Source of the DNA: Sperchopsis tessellata
Lineage: Eukaryota > Arthropoda > Insecta > Coleoptera > Hydrophilidae
Reading direction: 5' to 3'
NCBI GenBank assembly: GCA_033557685.1
Contig: JAWQRN010000644.1
Coordinates: 1 to 27,544, forward strand
DNA: 27,544 bases
The position numbers and the translations under genes are program-made. The number at the start of each line of letters is the position of its first letter. Within the stretch, counting starts at the first letter, position 1. Shown in pieces: positions 1 through 13,200 of this stretch. The notes below the pieces were generated by a model. It was given only the letters and a program-made list of their open reading frames with translations. It did no database searches and had not been told where the DNA came from.

Positions 1-910
1 TATGTTTAAGCATATACATATATATTATATATATATATATATATATAAAATAAAATTCTAAAACAGAGTTGTAGTAAAATATAAGTGTATTGAAAGCATT
101 ATCGGGAATGTTTAGGTGAGTCATGTAATGTTTTGTATTTTTTTATATTCTACAGATTGTCTTTAATAAATATTTGTATAAATAATTATGTTTAGAATAA
201 TACATTCCAACAGCAACTCAAAAGTTTTACCGATTTATGTAGATATTATAAAACAAATATTATATTTCATGTGTTGTGTAAATATACTTTTGCAATATTT
301 ACCTGTGTAGCAAATATGGGAAATTAATATTTTTTATGATAAACATAATAATTTGCTGTCAAAAGAAACCTGGTAATGTGACTCAATGGATAAATGTAGG
401 CGCAATAACAATGTGAAACAACACAGCAAATAGAATTCTAACAAACATTTTCATAACAACAATAACTACCAATCTTTCATAGAACCATTGTGTTCTTTGA
501 ATCTGAGGCTAATAACAAATCCATGATTTTAATTAAGTCAATCTGATTGCTGTGATATCATTATGATTATATCATCTTGCTCGACCAATGGAGCGCTTAC
601 TCGGTGGTATTTATATTGGGACATTTGTCTCTCTTGATCTTCCTGAATTTCTTCTATGACTTATCTTCTGTTTTGTACTATATCTATGATTGACTCTTTA
701 GTAAAATAATACAATCACAGATTTGACAAGCACTAACTATTCTGCCTTATAATATTACAAACGCACATACCCATTATAAGAATAGATGACACAATACCCT
801 TACCATCAATTTATCCATGGCTTTCTATGTTAGCATTAAAAAACATTAATATTTTAATAACTCAAGTAAACATTTTTTTGTCATTATATTTTGGAAAAAA
901 ATAAACTTAC
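1..910 (-). other. RyR: Partial RyR intron (3' end of window)
   Basis: Intron sequence following the donor at 910. It is AT-rich and opens the window with a (TA)n run at about 20-47. I looked for the expected next exon (starting EQEMEKQ or similar) on the minus strand and did not see it. No other gene or recognisable mobile element was found. Confidence 0.7.
20..47. repeat. (TA)n microsatellite
   Basis: An almost uninterrupted TA run near the left edge. A similar run closes the window at its right edge. Confidence 0.9.
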
Positions 911-1250
911 GTGAATTGAAGCAGCACCTTCCTCTCCTTCACCACCCTCTTCTTCTTCACCTTCTTCTTCCTCTTCACCACAAGATTTTGCAATGATCTC
1001 TGCATAGCTCATGTAGAGAGGATCTTCTTGGAGAGCACCAGAACGTTCAGTCATAGCTCCTCTGCAAAATGTTGTAACTAATTGGGTGAGTGGATCAGGT
1101 TTACTTTCATCCTCTGTCTCATCTTGTTTCTTCAACTCAGAATCTTCAAAACTTTGGGTTAAGTCTTCTATGAGAACTTCCTGACCCACATTTTCATCTT
1201 GGAGCCATAATTCGTAATAGGTACGAATGAAGATGTTGATTGCACGATGC
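911..1250 (-). CDS. RyR: RyR exon, residues 1643-1756 (last in window, acidic end)
   Basis: Acceptor ATTCAG, donor CAC|gtaagt, phase 2 to 0 (340 nt). It completes Arg, then reads HRAINIFIRTYYELWLQDE, NVGQEVLIEDLTQSFEDSE, KPDPLTQLVTTFCRGAMTER, SGALQEDPLYMSYAEIIAKS and a Glu/Gly tract (residues about 1734-1751) before AASIH. The tract matches the acidic loop in all RyRs ahead of the EKEMEKQ motif. That motif, and the rest of the channel, must lie in exons beyond base 1; I found no further exon in 1-910. Confidence 0.97.
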
Positions 1251-4200
1251 CTGAATGATAAAATTGGTATTAATAATTTGAAAAAATAACTAAAGCCTAT
1301 ATTTGAAATAATTTCATTTTAAATTATAATTGTTTTCTATATATAATCTAAAAAAAAAATTTAAATATAAAACTGAATGTTGTTGCCAGGTGTAGAGGCT
1401 CTGATAAATGCTGACATTTCATCCACAGTTACAAGGGGCATTTTGAAAGTGAGTGATATTACCGTTATACACTGTGTTCAATTAATTTATTTAAATAGCA
1501 TCGCTTGACTTGAAAATGTCCCCTGCAACAGTGGACAAACATCGGCACTTGCCTCTACTGGAAGTGTATTACACTTAATACTTGAAACTGTTCTCTGTTT
1601 ATTAAACCAAAATTAACTATATTTTTACATTATATACATTTATTACAACAATATTATATAAAGAGGCATATTTCCTTTAATTTTGTTGAAGTTAAATTTC
1701 AATAAAAGTTTTCAATATTTCGTATAAGTTTTATGAAGTTTTCTTTATCAGCTCCATGGATGTTTTAAAAGGGATAGGCCCTTCTATATATTTTTCTATA
1801 CAAATGTGTGTGTCCGGATCCAACATTTTAATAATGTCATTTTTTCTGTCAATAGCGATCTAAAATACTTTGCTAATTTTGCTATCAAGCGAATTCTAAA
1901 CATTTGATATATTTATGTGAACATGTCGAAGTGCTCTATATATTTAACGAACTTTAACATTCAATTTACAGTATCTAGGTTGGTTTCTATATTCGCAAAA
2001 AAACCTTATTTTATATATTTTAATTATGAATTCTATTTATTTGACATTTGTAACAACATATTCAAAATATTTATTTACATGAATATTTATAACATTATCC
2101 CTTTCGCTTCGAAGTTTATATTTATAGGGTCTACACTTTCAATGCCGTAAGTATGATATATATTTTTGATATGCTGTATAATTTGCTCTTACTCGTGGTC
2201 GTAAAGCAATATCACCTGTCTCGAACAGCTAATTACTAACTGAGCAGTGCTGATGAAGTCTCAATGACTGATGTATTTTAGATTATGTTTGATTTCTGCA
2301 TATACACTTACTTGGTCACTTTAATTTAATCAAATTTTAAAGTAAATATTCATGAATGGTCAATGTATTAATAATAATAAATTCTAATATTTTAATTTTG
2401 AGAACAACATATAAATATTAACTAATGTTTATTTTAGAGATATTACAGCTATATATAATAAAACACATGCCATGATACTTCAAATGAATTTTCTCTTGTA
2501 TAATACAGTTCATAGCAGGTAATGTAATATAATTGTAAAAAAATACAAGTGATTCTTAAAAACCCAACATTTTTTACATATGCTGCTTTACACAAAAGTT
2601 CTAAAAATTTACCATTAATGCTAATAATGATTCTGATTCACAGGAGATGGTGTTTTGACATGTAATAATGTATACACACAGTATAAAAGAGCTCATCTAT
2701 ATTAATAAAATAAGGGGACTCTTTTCTGATTGTTTTATATCCATGTACTACTATATGTTAGAATATACAATGGTTTATATACATTTCAATGAACAACACG
2801 TGAAAGCTACATATTGATGATATGATTTTGAATTTTGAGTTAGGCTCATTACTAATATAATAAATATAAAAATAAACCTTTACCATAAATTACACTAATC
2901 GAAATGTATTTACAAGAGCAAAGAAGACAATAATTGTACTTAAAATAAGGATTATATTATTTCTATAAGACACTTATTCTTCATGAATTTCATGATTATG
3001 TTTACTATTTAATCATTTTGTCACATATTTGAATTGAAGCCAATGAACTAAGCAGTTTTTAGAAGTTTATTTACTTTTATTGAGTAATAATTAATCTATA
3101 TAACATAGTTTGACACCTATCTGTATTTAAAAATAAACCTTTGCCATAAATTATACTAAACAAAACACATTTATATTAGTATATTTAAGTAACGTACAAA
3201 ATAATTGTAGTTTAAAATAAGGATTATATTATTTCTATAAGTGACATTCAAACACACTTCCGGTTTAAAAGTTCAAAAGTGATATTCCAACTGTCTATAG
3301 TCATCAGTTTAAATATAACCTAATTTTATGTATTAACATTGATGCTTTAATTCAAGTTTTCAATATAAATAATATGTTTACTATTTACAATTTTGACACT
3401 TATTTTGAATTTAAAACAATTGAAAAAATGGTTATATAAACTCCTGAAAAATTAAATGAATTGAATTAAAACAGTAAAAAAATTAAAATTTCTCAATTCA
3501 TTAAAATTGTAAGGAACAAAAATAATGGTTCTCTTCGATAAAATTGTAAGTAGCTAAAATTCCTACTTCATAAAATCATTTCAATGAAACAAAAAATACA
3601 AAGTTAGTAATTAGTTTACACACCTGCTAAGTTTATAAAGAGGCACTGCTCGTAGACAAGCAAGGGCTGCTCTTTTTCTAGCAGCTCCTAAAACTCTCTT
3701 CCAGCCATCTTTGTTAGACTTAGGCCTAGTTGCCTGTTAGTTAGCCAAACAAAAATCTAATCAATAAATCCACATCGTTTGATAAACCAAAAACATCCAA
3801 AAGATAAGGCTTTAGAGTAAGATAAAGTGAAAACCACAAATAAGAGTTGGCACTCCATGCGACAAAGCACAAACTCAACAAACCTTGGCAAACTATGCAA
3901 CGAGGCTTGTCGGAAGCAAGAAAGTACTGCACGTTTCCTCTGGGTTGACACTACACTGCGGTATACACCTTTCTGCTGTTGTTGCGGATGATCAATCTGC
4001 CAATGGCGCAACGTAAATGAATGTAAATAAATAGTTGAAATCATATTTAAACAAAAAATAACAATAATGCTGATGATCGCTTGTATAACAGATATAAAAG
4101 ATTGGCAAATAATATTAAGCTAAGTAATCTTAAACTAATTCATATTCACATATAAAAAGCGACAGCTAAAGTCTTATGTAATTAAATAATTTTTTAGTTT

Positions 4201-7200
4201 AGTACAATATAAAAATGTAAGTACCTTATGACTATTTAGTCTTAAAGTAGATCGAAGACAACAACATCATATGCGATTTAGTCTGTGTGAAATTTACTTT
4301 CAATTCTGTACTATGTGTGTACAAAATCTATAAAAATAACTTAGTTATTTTGAAGCAGCAGTAGTAAATATTGTTCTTTTGGAATACAATCATGTCTTTT
4401 ATTTTTGTTCTTATGGAATTTATTTGTTTAGATTTATATTATCTAAGAACTGTTCTAACTGTAACTTTTGGTAGTGAAACATGAGATTGATTACACGTTA
4501 AAACAAAATGAATGGTTTTAATAATGAATTTTTAATGAGAGAATATGAAGTGAAAAAATTAACATTGCAATAGAGTAAGACATGAATGATTCTTAAAAGG
4601 TAACTATTTTAAGCACGGAGCAGAGTTCATCGATAAGGTTGATTTTACATTTATAAATTCAAACAAGAAATGGAGTAAACCAAGTGCTCTATGAAAAATC
4701 TTCAAATAAGAAAAGAGGGTAATAGAAGCCGATATGTAAGTAATTTAGCAGCCTATGTACAACGCAATTTCATTTTTGCCCAGATTCAGACTGTAAGTTT
4801 TGATAGTTTAAAAATAAGAGAGTTGGATTTGGATTTTGATGACTGTGTAGACTTTAGTTTCACCTTTATAATTAAATGAAATAAACTAATAGGTAAATTA
4901 TAAATATTAATGTTGGTGCCAAAAGCCTAAAAAATTGTCTTTTAGCTATGTATTATGGTTTTGCAATTCAAACCATTTATCATGCTACCTAGCAAAATGA
5001 TTTATTAAGAATTTGAAATCCTTCATTTTTAAATGTAACTTATTAAATTATTCAATTATTTTTGACTTACCATATGTAGTCCATAAAGTACTTTGCTCAT
5101 AGCTACTATTCTTTCTACAGTTTCTTCTAATTGATTCTTTCCGTTGGAGTCTGTAGCTCCAATGGCTGCACTTTTCTTGCTGCCCAATTGACTGTATAGG
5201 TAATGTTGCCAAGACATTTCATCAGCCGGATCAATTTTGTCTGGAAGAGTTAACTGGTTTTTGGCAAAATCTACAATTTCATATTCTGGCATTTTCTGAA
5301 ATAATATTGACACATTTAGATTAAATATTTCCACTCAACATAAAAAATAAATTCAAAAAGATAAAAAGCAACAAGAATGAAAAAATTACACTTAAAATAG
5401 ATGACTATTTAAGTCGGAAAATGTTAACAATACTTGAACTTGTGATAGATAAGAAATACACACTAAAGGAAAGTACTTATTGTTTACCATTTGTAAATTC
5501 GTTTAATAATAGATGATAAATCAACTACTACATTTTGAAAAACACTTCCAGATGATAAAATTTAGACTGCCTAACTGCTGGCACTGATTATGCAGGTGCA
5601 ATTTAATACCTTATCCTTCAAAAGCTTTTTCTGTATGGCCATATGACTCCAAATTTTAATACCATATGAATGAATGGAACCTAATATGGAATAATATACC
5701 ACCAGAGCAATCCTGGCCATACACACCAGTCTATGAACTGGGTAGGTAGATTTTCAGTTATGCCTCTAATTAAAACAAAGGAATTAGGACAAATCCTACT
5801 GTGAGAGAACTTTATTTTTTCCATCTAGCTGTGAGAGGAATGGGTAAAGTTGAAGGTAATTGAAAATTACAAAATGTTCGAATAAAAATCCATTACCCCT
5901 TAGGTTGAGATAAAATATCACTTTCCAAAGCAAGTCACTCAATTAATTCAAATTAACATCATGTGCCATTTTTATATCAATTCTATTCTGTTTATAATAT
6001 TTTCTACCAAAATCATCAATTTTTATCCTTACCACTGATAAATTTGTAATATTTTAGAGGTCGAGATTGATTATTTTGACCCTCTCAGTTTTGACCACAC
6101 ACACTTATATCATGTGCAAATAGTTGCACACTATTCTCTACCATGATTTCACTGCACAAGCAGCAAAATTTAAACCCGTTTATAAAATTTAAGAACAAGA
6201 ACTTTTATCCTATTACAAACCATGGTAATTGCGTATAAAAAATAAACAATTTCTTCAATAAAATTGTTGCTCAAGTAAATAATATTTGTGTTATTTAACC
6301 CTAGACCATAATTTTACTTTACATTTTTAGGAAAAGAATAAATCAGTGTTTATGCCAGTGAATGGTGGAGAGCCTGAAAAAGTTATTTCATTTGTGTATG
6401 ATGTTTTCGACAATGCCAACGGATAACCGCTCTAAGATGTATAAGACACACCGAACGATGTCTACGTTGTAGGAGAAACTTCTGTCCTTGCATCAGTAAA
6501 GTAGTGGATCATTAGGTTGAATGCTTTTGATGAAATATTTGCACAAATAGCTGAAGTATTTTGTTAAAGAAGTTAATACCAAGACATTATAATTAAGAAC
6601 CTTTACAAAATAACTTTGATTGAATCTGAAATAATGTAGTACATAATATCAATCTAAAATGTGCTGCATTTATCACATCATACAAAACATTATGTGTTCT
6701 AGCAAAAACTGTGAAAATTATAGTTATGGTACCCAGTTCGTTTATAGTTTATTTGCATTACGTTTGAATGAATGAAGTTTTAATGTAAAGTTTTGCTTAT
6801 AATTTTGTAGTAATATAGAATTTAGCTATATTTATTTTAATATCAATATACATCTTATATAATATATACTTGTATTTATTAATACATTTTTTATAGATTT
6901 ATTATTTGACATTTACTTTGTCAGATATAAAAACTGTTCAAATTATTGTTTTCAAACAAATGAAGGGGAATAAATTGAGTGTTAGTGAAATTCAAACTCC
7001 AAACTCTTCTGCATTCTGTTAATGGGACGATCTTTTATTGCTCCCAAAGCTTCAACTTATTGAGGTTATTTTTAGACAATTATTTCTCATATTTTCAGGT
7101 TTTCTGGGAGATAATCGTGTGCTGGCATTATTAAGATATGTAACCCTTAAAAGTGCTAATTATAGATTGCCATGTAGCTCTGAAAAGTGCTAGATGTAGG

Positions 7201-10200
7201 TGCCGACCAGCTCTAAAAAGTGCTACTAATAGAATATCATGTAGCTGTCACAAGTGCTAGTCAAGAAATAAAATAATAAAAAATAATTTTATTTTTTGAT
7301 TAGCACTTGTGAGAGCTACTTGTTATTCTATTATTAGCACTTTTTAGAGCTCGTCGGCACCTACATCTACCACTTTTTAGAGCTACATGGCATTCTATGA
7401 TAAGCACTTTTAAGGGCTACATGTCTTGATAATGTCCCCTGCAACGGTGGACAAAACGTCGGCAAAACAAAAGCCAACACACAGATATCTCCTGGAAAAC
7501 TTGAAGAACTTCACTGTGGCCGTGGAAGTCTACGCACTTCATTACTTCTCATGTTTATTTAACTGCTCAAAAATTCAAAAGAAAGGTACCTTCAGGAATC
7601 GGTCTTTACAATGTTGTACAAGTTCTTGTTCCCTGCCTGCGAATAAATTTAATCCTACAGGTAACAACCTCTTCAAACAAGCAACCATGAGAGAAGCTTG
7701 AATTTCTTTATCTTTATCACGTTTCTTGTCACGATGCTTCTTCTTTTTCTGAAAAATAAAACATTTATTAAAAATGTGTTCAGTAGTTACAGTGTAAGAA
7801 AATGAAACCACAGAAACAAAAGCTTTTAGATATTCAATGAAGATTACTGTTACTTTATGAAACTGCAGTTAAATAATAAGGGTAATGACATTATTTAGCA
7901 TAAGTTTCACAGATATATTATTGTTGTTGACTTGTTTAATTTTTTTAATTGTCAAAACAACTATAGAAACTGAAACAGAAAATAAATTTCTTACACTAAC
8001 AATTTACCTGCCAGAAAATACTTTAAAAAAAGAAACTGGAATACATAAATGCAAAAGGGGGAGGCCCAATCAAGCAACTCAATTTAATAGTTTACAAAAC
8101 AAATTTTTGGGGATCAGTCTCCATCATTAGGAATATATTAATACCCCTTTGAATGCAGGGAATATGTTTCTGGAAAACAAAGTGTTAAATGAATCAGATT
8201 TCAACTGAATCTATATATGCAAAAAGAATTCCGATGCAAATGTGGTTGTGAAACATGCACATCTATTTTCACTTCTAAATTAATTCATTTTCTCACTAAT
8301 TTCTTTCACTTATGGTTAATTTTTCCTTGGTATTAAAAAATAAATATTTAATATTAATTATTATATATATATTAATTAATTAATATACATGCTAAGACAA
8401 ATGTATGTATAGCTCTAAAATGATACTGTGTACAACAACTACTGGAGATGCTTCTTTTTAGGTGAGATGTATGAAAAAGTTGATATGCATGCATTCTTAT
8501 TCAACAGCTTACAATGTAGAAGTTTTCTATGATAGAAAAGCGCCTGCAAGCTATAGCAGAGGAAACTTTTTAAAAACATTTTTGGTTATTTATACCAACT
8601 TAAAAAAAAAACATTTCGTATAAAACATCAAATTCAAACAGAAAATAATACCTTTGTAATCCTACATAATTTGGTAATTTATCTGGATGGAATGGTAGAA
8701 AATTGTCAAAATTGAAATTAAAAGCTGTTCAAGTTTGATAAAAAAGAAACTGTTCAACTCAATGAATTATCTTGGGAAATTTATTTCAAATAATTTCGTT
8801 AATCTCATAATTATTAAAAACTTTCAGACCTATGGAAAAATTACCTTTCCACCAGTTGCTTGGCCACCCTCGGGTACTACTGGACGCCTTGCCGCAGTTG
8901 GCATAATTAGCACCATATTATCAATTTCATTCGCAGATATAAAGTTTTGTTCTTCCCTTAGGAAGTACTGAGATTTAGACCAAATGTTGAATATTTCAGC
9001 TACGTGATTGTATAAATCTTCAGCTTCAGAAATATTGTGCCGCAACCAATGATTCCTTTGCAAGTCAACATACTTAATCAAAAGTGGATAGAATGAATAT
9101 ATGTCACGTACTAGTAGATGCCAATCTTCTTGAATTTGAGTTTCAATCTAAAAATGATTTATTAGATATACTTATACATTCAATATACACACAGTAACAT
9201 ACCTGTGAAGTGTCATCTGTAGAACTTTTAATGAAACCACGAAGACTTTCTTCTTTATGGAACATTGTTTCTGTGCGCTTCTTAACCCTTTCTGCAAGAG
9301 GTAAGAATGGATCTTTTAGAAGTTCCTCACTACTGTTAATAATAATTTGTTGTGTATATGCAGCAATGCGGGTCATCCATGGAGCATTTTCATTGCCAAT
9401 ATTTTTCTTGATAAGTTTGAGCACATTTTTCAGCAATTGGTTCATATGTTCAGCTGTTACCATGGATACATGAGTCCCACCAGTAGGACTTACATTATCT
9501 GGTCCTTGTGACCACCAAAATGGAAGATATGAACATAGCATAGGCATGATGACATCTATGACATGAGGACATTCTATGTAAGTTTTATCACTTTCTACAA
9601 ATTGATCGACTTCTGATAAAATTGTTTCTAGAGTTGGCATAGATCCTTCCATTCTTGCCATAATATCTAAAACATATTAAATCATAAGGTAGTAATTTCC
9701 GCAAGATCAAAATCAAGTTTATGTTTTACAAACCTTGAGCTTCTAAAGAATGATCAGCAATACGATTTAATAAAGAAAATTGATTATGTTTATTCAAATG
9801 AGGTTCTAAGAAGGCCACTGGGAATGTAGAACTGAAGGCACCTAAACATGATCCTAAAAAATAACAATCTTGAGTCATACAGATTCTCTATAAAATATTG
9901 TCAAAAAGATACATACCTAATGCAGGCTTATGTCGCTCAATTTCTGTCTTCAAATATTTACGGTCATGAGTCAAAGTAGGATCAGTACCTAATGTGTATA
10001 TTGCTTGGAGAACTTTGTATGATGCTACTTGTATCTCATCCACTAAAATTAGTAAAAATAAATATATAATAACTTTTTTATAACAGACAAAAACATTTTA
10101 AATATTTCTATATTAAAATAATTCAGACAAACTGAGCATGTAAATCAGAAATTGATATAAGCAAGTTCGTACACATTGAATATTACTGCTTTATAAAATA

Positions 10201-13200
10201 ATTTGCATATGGTCCACCCAATTTTCCCATTTACTTATTCAAATGTATATTATGTATACCTACTGAAATATAAATAATCTGTAAAATTCCAAATATTTGC
10301 ACAGCTATAATGTTTAAAAAATACTTATTCAATAAAAAATGTATTTTCAATTTTGTAATTTTCGCTCCAGAAAACCAACTAATTATTTTCCCATGTTGCC
10401 CAAAATCCGATCCATAACTTTCGCAATTTAACCTACGTTTAAAATTTTACGTCTAGTCTTTCCTGTTTTTGGAAAAGTAGTAAAATCGTGTTCAGGGCAC
10501 CTCAAAATGTGGGCTTCCGATTAAAACTTATTAATTACATGATTACTATAATGTTTCCCTATGAGAAAGCAATACAATATGTATAAAGGTGGTGACTAAA
10601 ATTATTAAAATTCCTTCTAGTCTATCTCACTAGGAGGCACGGCATATTTTTCCCCTGCCTGCCAATTTTGTAATATTATTTTTTATTTAAAAATTTGATG
10701 CAACCTTTCATACATAATTAAGTACGTAGTATACATCAGAAATGTACCGGGTTTAGCTATGAAGACCTATATGAAGTTGATATGTCTGGTATCTCAGTTA
10801 GTATATTTATTTATGGTCACACAGAACATAAAATTATTCTAGTAGTACAAAATGGAAATGGAGGAAGAACCAACACAATAAGCTGAGTTAAATGAAGTAT
10901 CTGCAAGAACTTGCCAAACATAAAATTATACAGATGTGGACAAGAAGGGCACATTCATAGCCATTTTCGAGTGAAAATAAAGCCCTCTGGAAATGCTAGT
11001 GAAAATCAAGTACAGGTAAACTAAAATCCACTTTTGTTCCACAGCACACATTTGGTGGCACGATGGAAGGCTCAAGAATATCCAAAATACAGCATCACTT
11101 GAATAGTCTCATCACAAATGCTAGTATTTAAAATATAATAATAGATACATTATCAGTATCCTTGATAATGTCCCCTGCAACAGTGGACGAAACGTTGGCA
11201 AAAACAAAAGTTAAAAGACAGTTGTTTCCCGGAAAACCTAAAGATATTTACAGTGGCCGTGGAAGTCTATGTTCTGTATTACGATCTTAAACACCTGGAA
11301 AAGGTTACAAACCTCCATCTACTGGTGATAAAATTTTGGTTCGTGGAGAAGAGAAGGCCTTCATGTAATGCAAATGGCAATTTATAAAGTATGAAACTGC
11401 TCTCAATACTAATTATTACAGCAGATGATACAGGGTCAATATGTTTAAATCATTTAGTTTAAAACAACTGATGATTAAAATACTTTTCATTAAAACACTA
11501 TTGTTTATAACATGTTACAATATGTTTTATACATATTTATGGTTTACATACTTCTTGTAATTAAAAGAACAAAGGGCCATTCAATATGAACCTACTGCTG
11601 GCATTCCAAACTATTCTATCCCCGGATATGTTGTTGGCGTTACATCTGTAGTAATTTGAGAGGTGAAAAATCAATCGCATGATAATTTATTACAAATTAT
11701 AATTTTATTTGATCTAACTTTTCTACTCCGAAATTTTCGTCTAACAAATTAAGTACTTTGTATCTGGGAATATCAATGTTTCATCATAAATTGGGTAGTC
11801 CTGTTCTTTTGCATATTGGGAGGAGTTCTTTCACACTAGATTTGCCTGGGATTTGATTACATATTGATGGATAAAATGTCATTTATGGCCAGTATTTTAT
11901 AAAAATAAAAAATAAATTTCTTAAACAGATGTTTCTTTGTTTAAAACATGTGTTTTTTTGGATGATGTTTAAAATAGCTTTAAATAGAAAATACTGTTTA
12001 ATTTAAAATAAAACTAAAACATGCTTTGTATCCATCCCGGCTGTACAGGACTAAAAGAGTCGATAATGAATATTGGGAATGAAGAAGTAAATTTTGACCT
12101 TTCTGAGCTAATTCCAACTTCTATGCTCTTACTACTTACTGATTATGACACACTCCCAGCTATTGTTGAACAAATAATCTAGTCTTAGATCAAAAACAAA
12201 ATGAAACACTGTAAGTTTGGCATTGCCCAATTGATTGAACCGATCAAAAAGGCAGTTCTTGCAGAAAGCGCCCTGTTTAAATGCCAAAAAGTAATCCCTA
12301 TCAGCCACTTGACACAAATGGGTTCTATGTTAATCTTAATAAGAGAAAGGTATTCGGCACTTTGTAACCAATTGTCTGTTACCCATTGTGAAAAAAGTAT
12401 AACGCACATGAACAAAAGCCCAAGAATATGAGATGAAATAGAAACCAATAAACTTGAAAAATTTGTCACCAACCAAGTAAAAGTGTTACATTTTCTGTAA
12501 AATTCTATGATAAATGTGGCGGAACACATGATCGGCAGTGATCATACAACATCTATGAAGAAGCTTCCTAGTCGCTTACCCCAGCCAAAAGGAAGAAACC
12601 ATACATGTTGAAGATGGAGCAATAGTGTGACATAGAACTTTCACGAAGTTTATAGACCTCATTTGATATTCTGATTCATAAAAAGTATGGCTCTACTATA
12701 TTCTGCATAGACTATATGGGAATGAATGATGTAACAAAGAAGGATTACCACACTCTGCCATGAATAGACGACACCTTGTCTGGATCACAATGGTTCACTA
12801 CAACATTTGCCACAGAATCTAGGCTGTGATATATTACTCTGAACAATATACATTGCATAGTGAAATATTACAAGTTTAAGTGCTTTGTTAATGTGTATTT
12901 CGTGAAATCCTAAAAACGTAATAAGAGATTGTGATACATGTTCTTTGACATGTATATATTAAATTCATGATAGCTCAACTATTGCTGTATGTAAAATACT
13001 AGTATATAAGAAAATTATTCTTTATAGTTACATTTCTTTTATGTTAATTATCAGCATTTTATTACAATTATGAAATTTACAGATATAAAATACGATTTGT
13101 TTGCAAATATAATACTTACACAATAAATCACTACCGTATTCACAGTTTGCAAGATGATCAAACATTGCTGTTAGACAGGGTAAGACGACGGTATTTATAT

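Noticed and set aside
3624..3733. Exon B as a dead pseudo-exon
   Set aside because: Open frame, proper splice sites, matching phase and preserved CaM-binding pattern all speak against decay; expression still needs to be shown.
3757..4044. 95-codon minus-strand frame as one exon
   Set aside because: Only 3884-3996 fits RyR. The parts on both sides are intron, with an acceptor AG at 3997-3998 and a GT donor at 3882-3883.
7130..7440. CRISPR-like array or microRNA gene at the repeated GTGCTA units
   Set aside because: The units are inverted between arms and belong to a dispersed foldback; the host is a eukaryote. A small-RNA role remains open but is not supported by the sequence alone.
7426..7701. 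91-codon plus-strand open frame
   Set aside because: It runs through the foldback tail and then antisense through a RyR exon; no sensible protein.
9210..9473. 87-codon plus-strand open frame
   Set aside because: Opposite-strand shadow of the RyR exon 9203-9666; no family resemblance.
12185..12529. 114-codon minus-strand and 76-codon plus-strand open frames
   Set aside because: They lie within the gypsy-relic region, overlap each other on opposite strands and match nothing I know.
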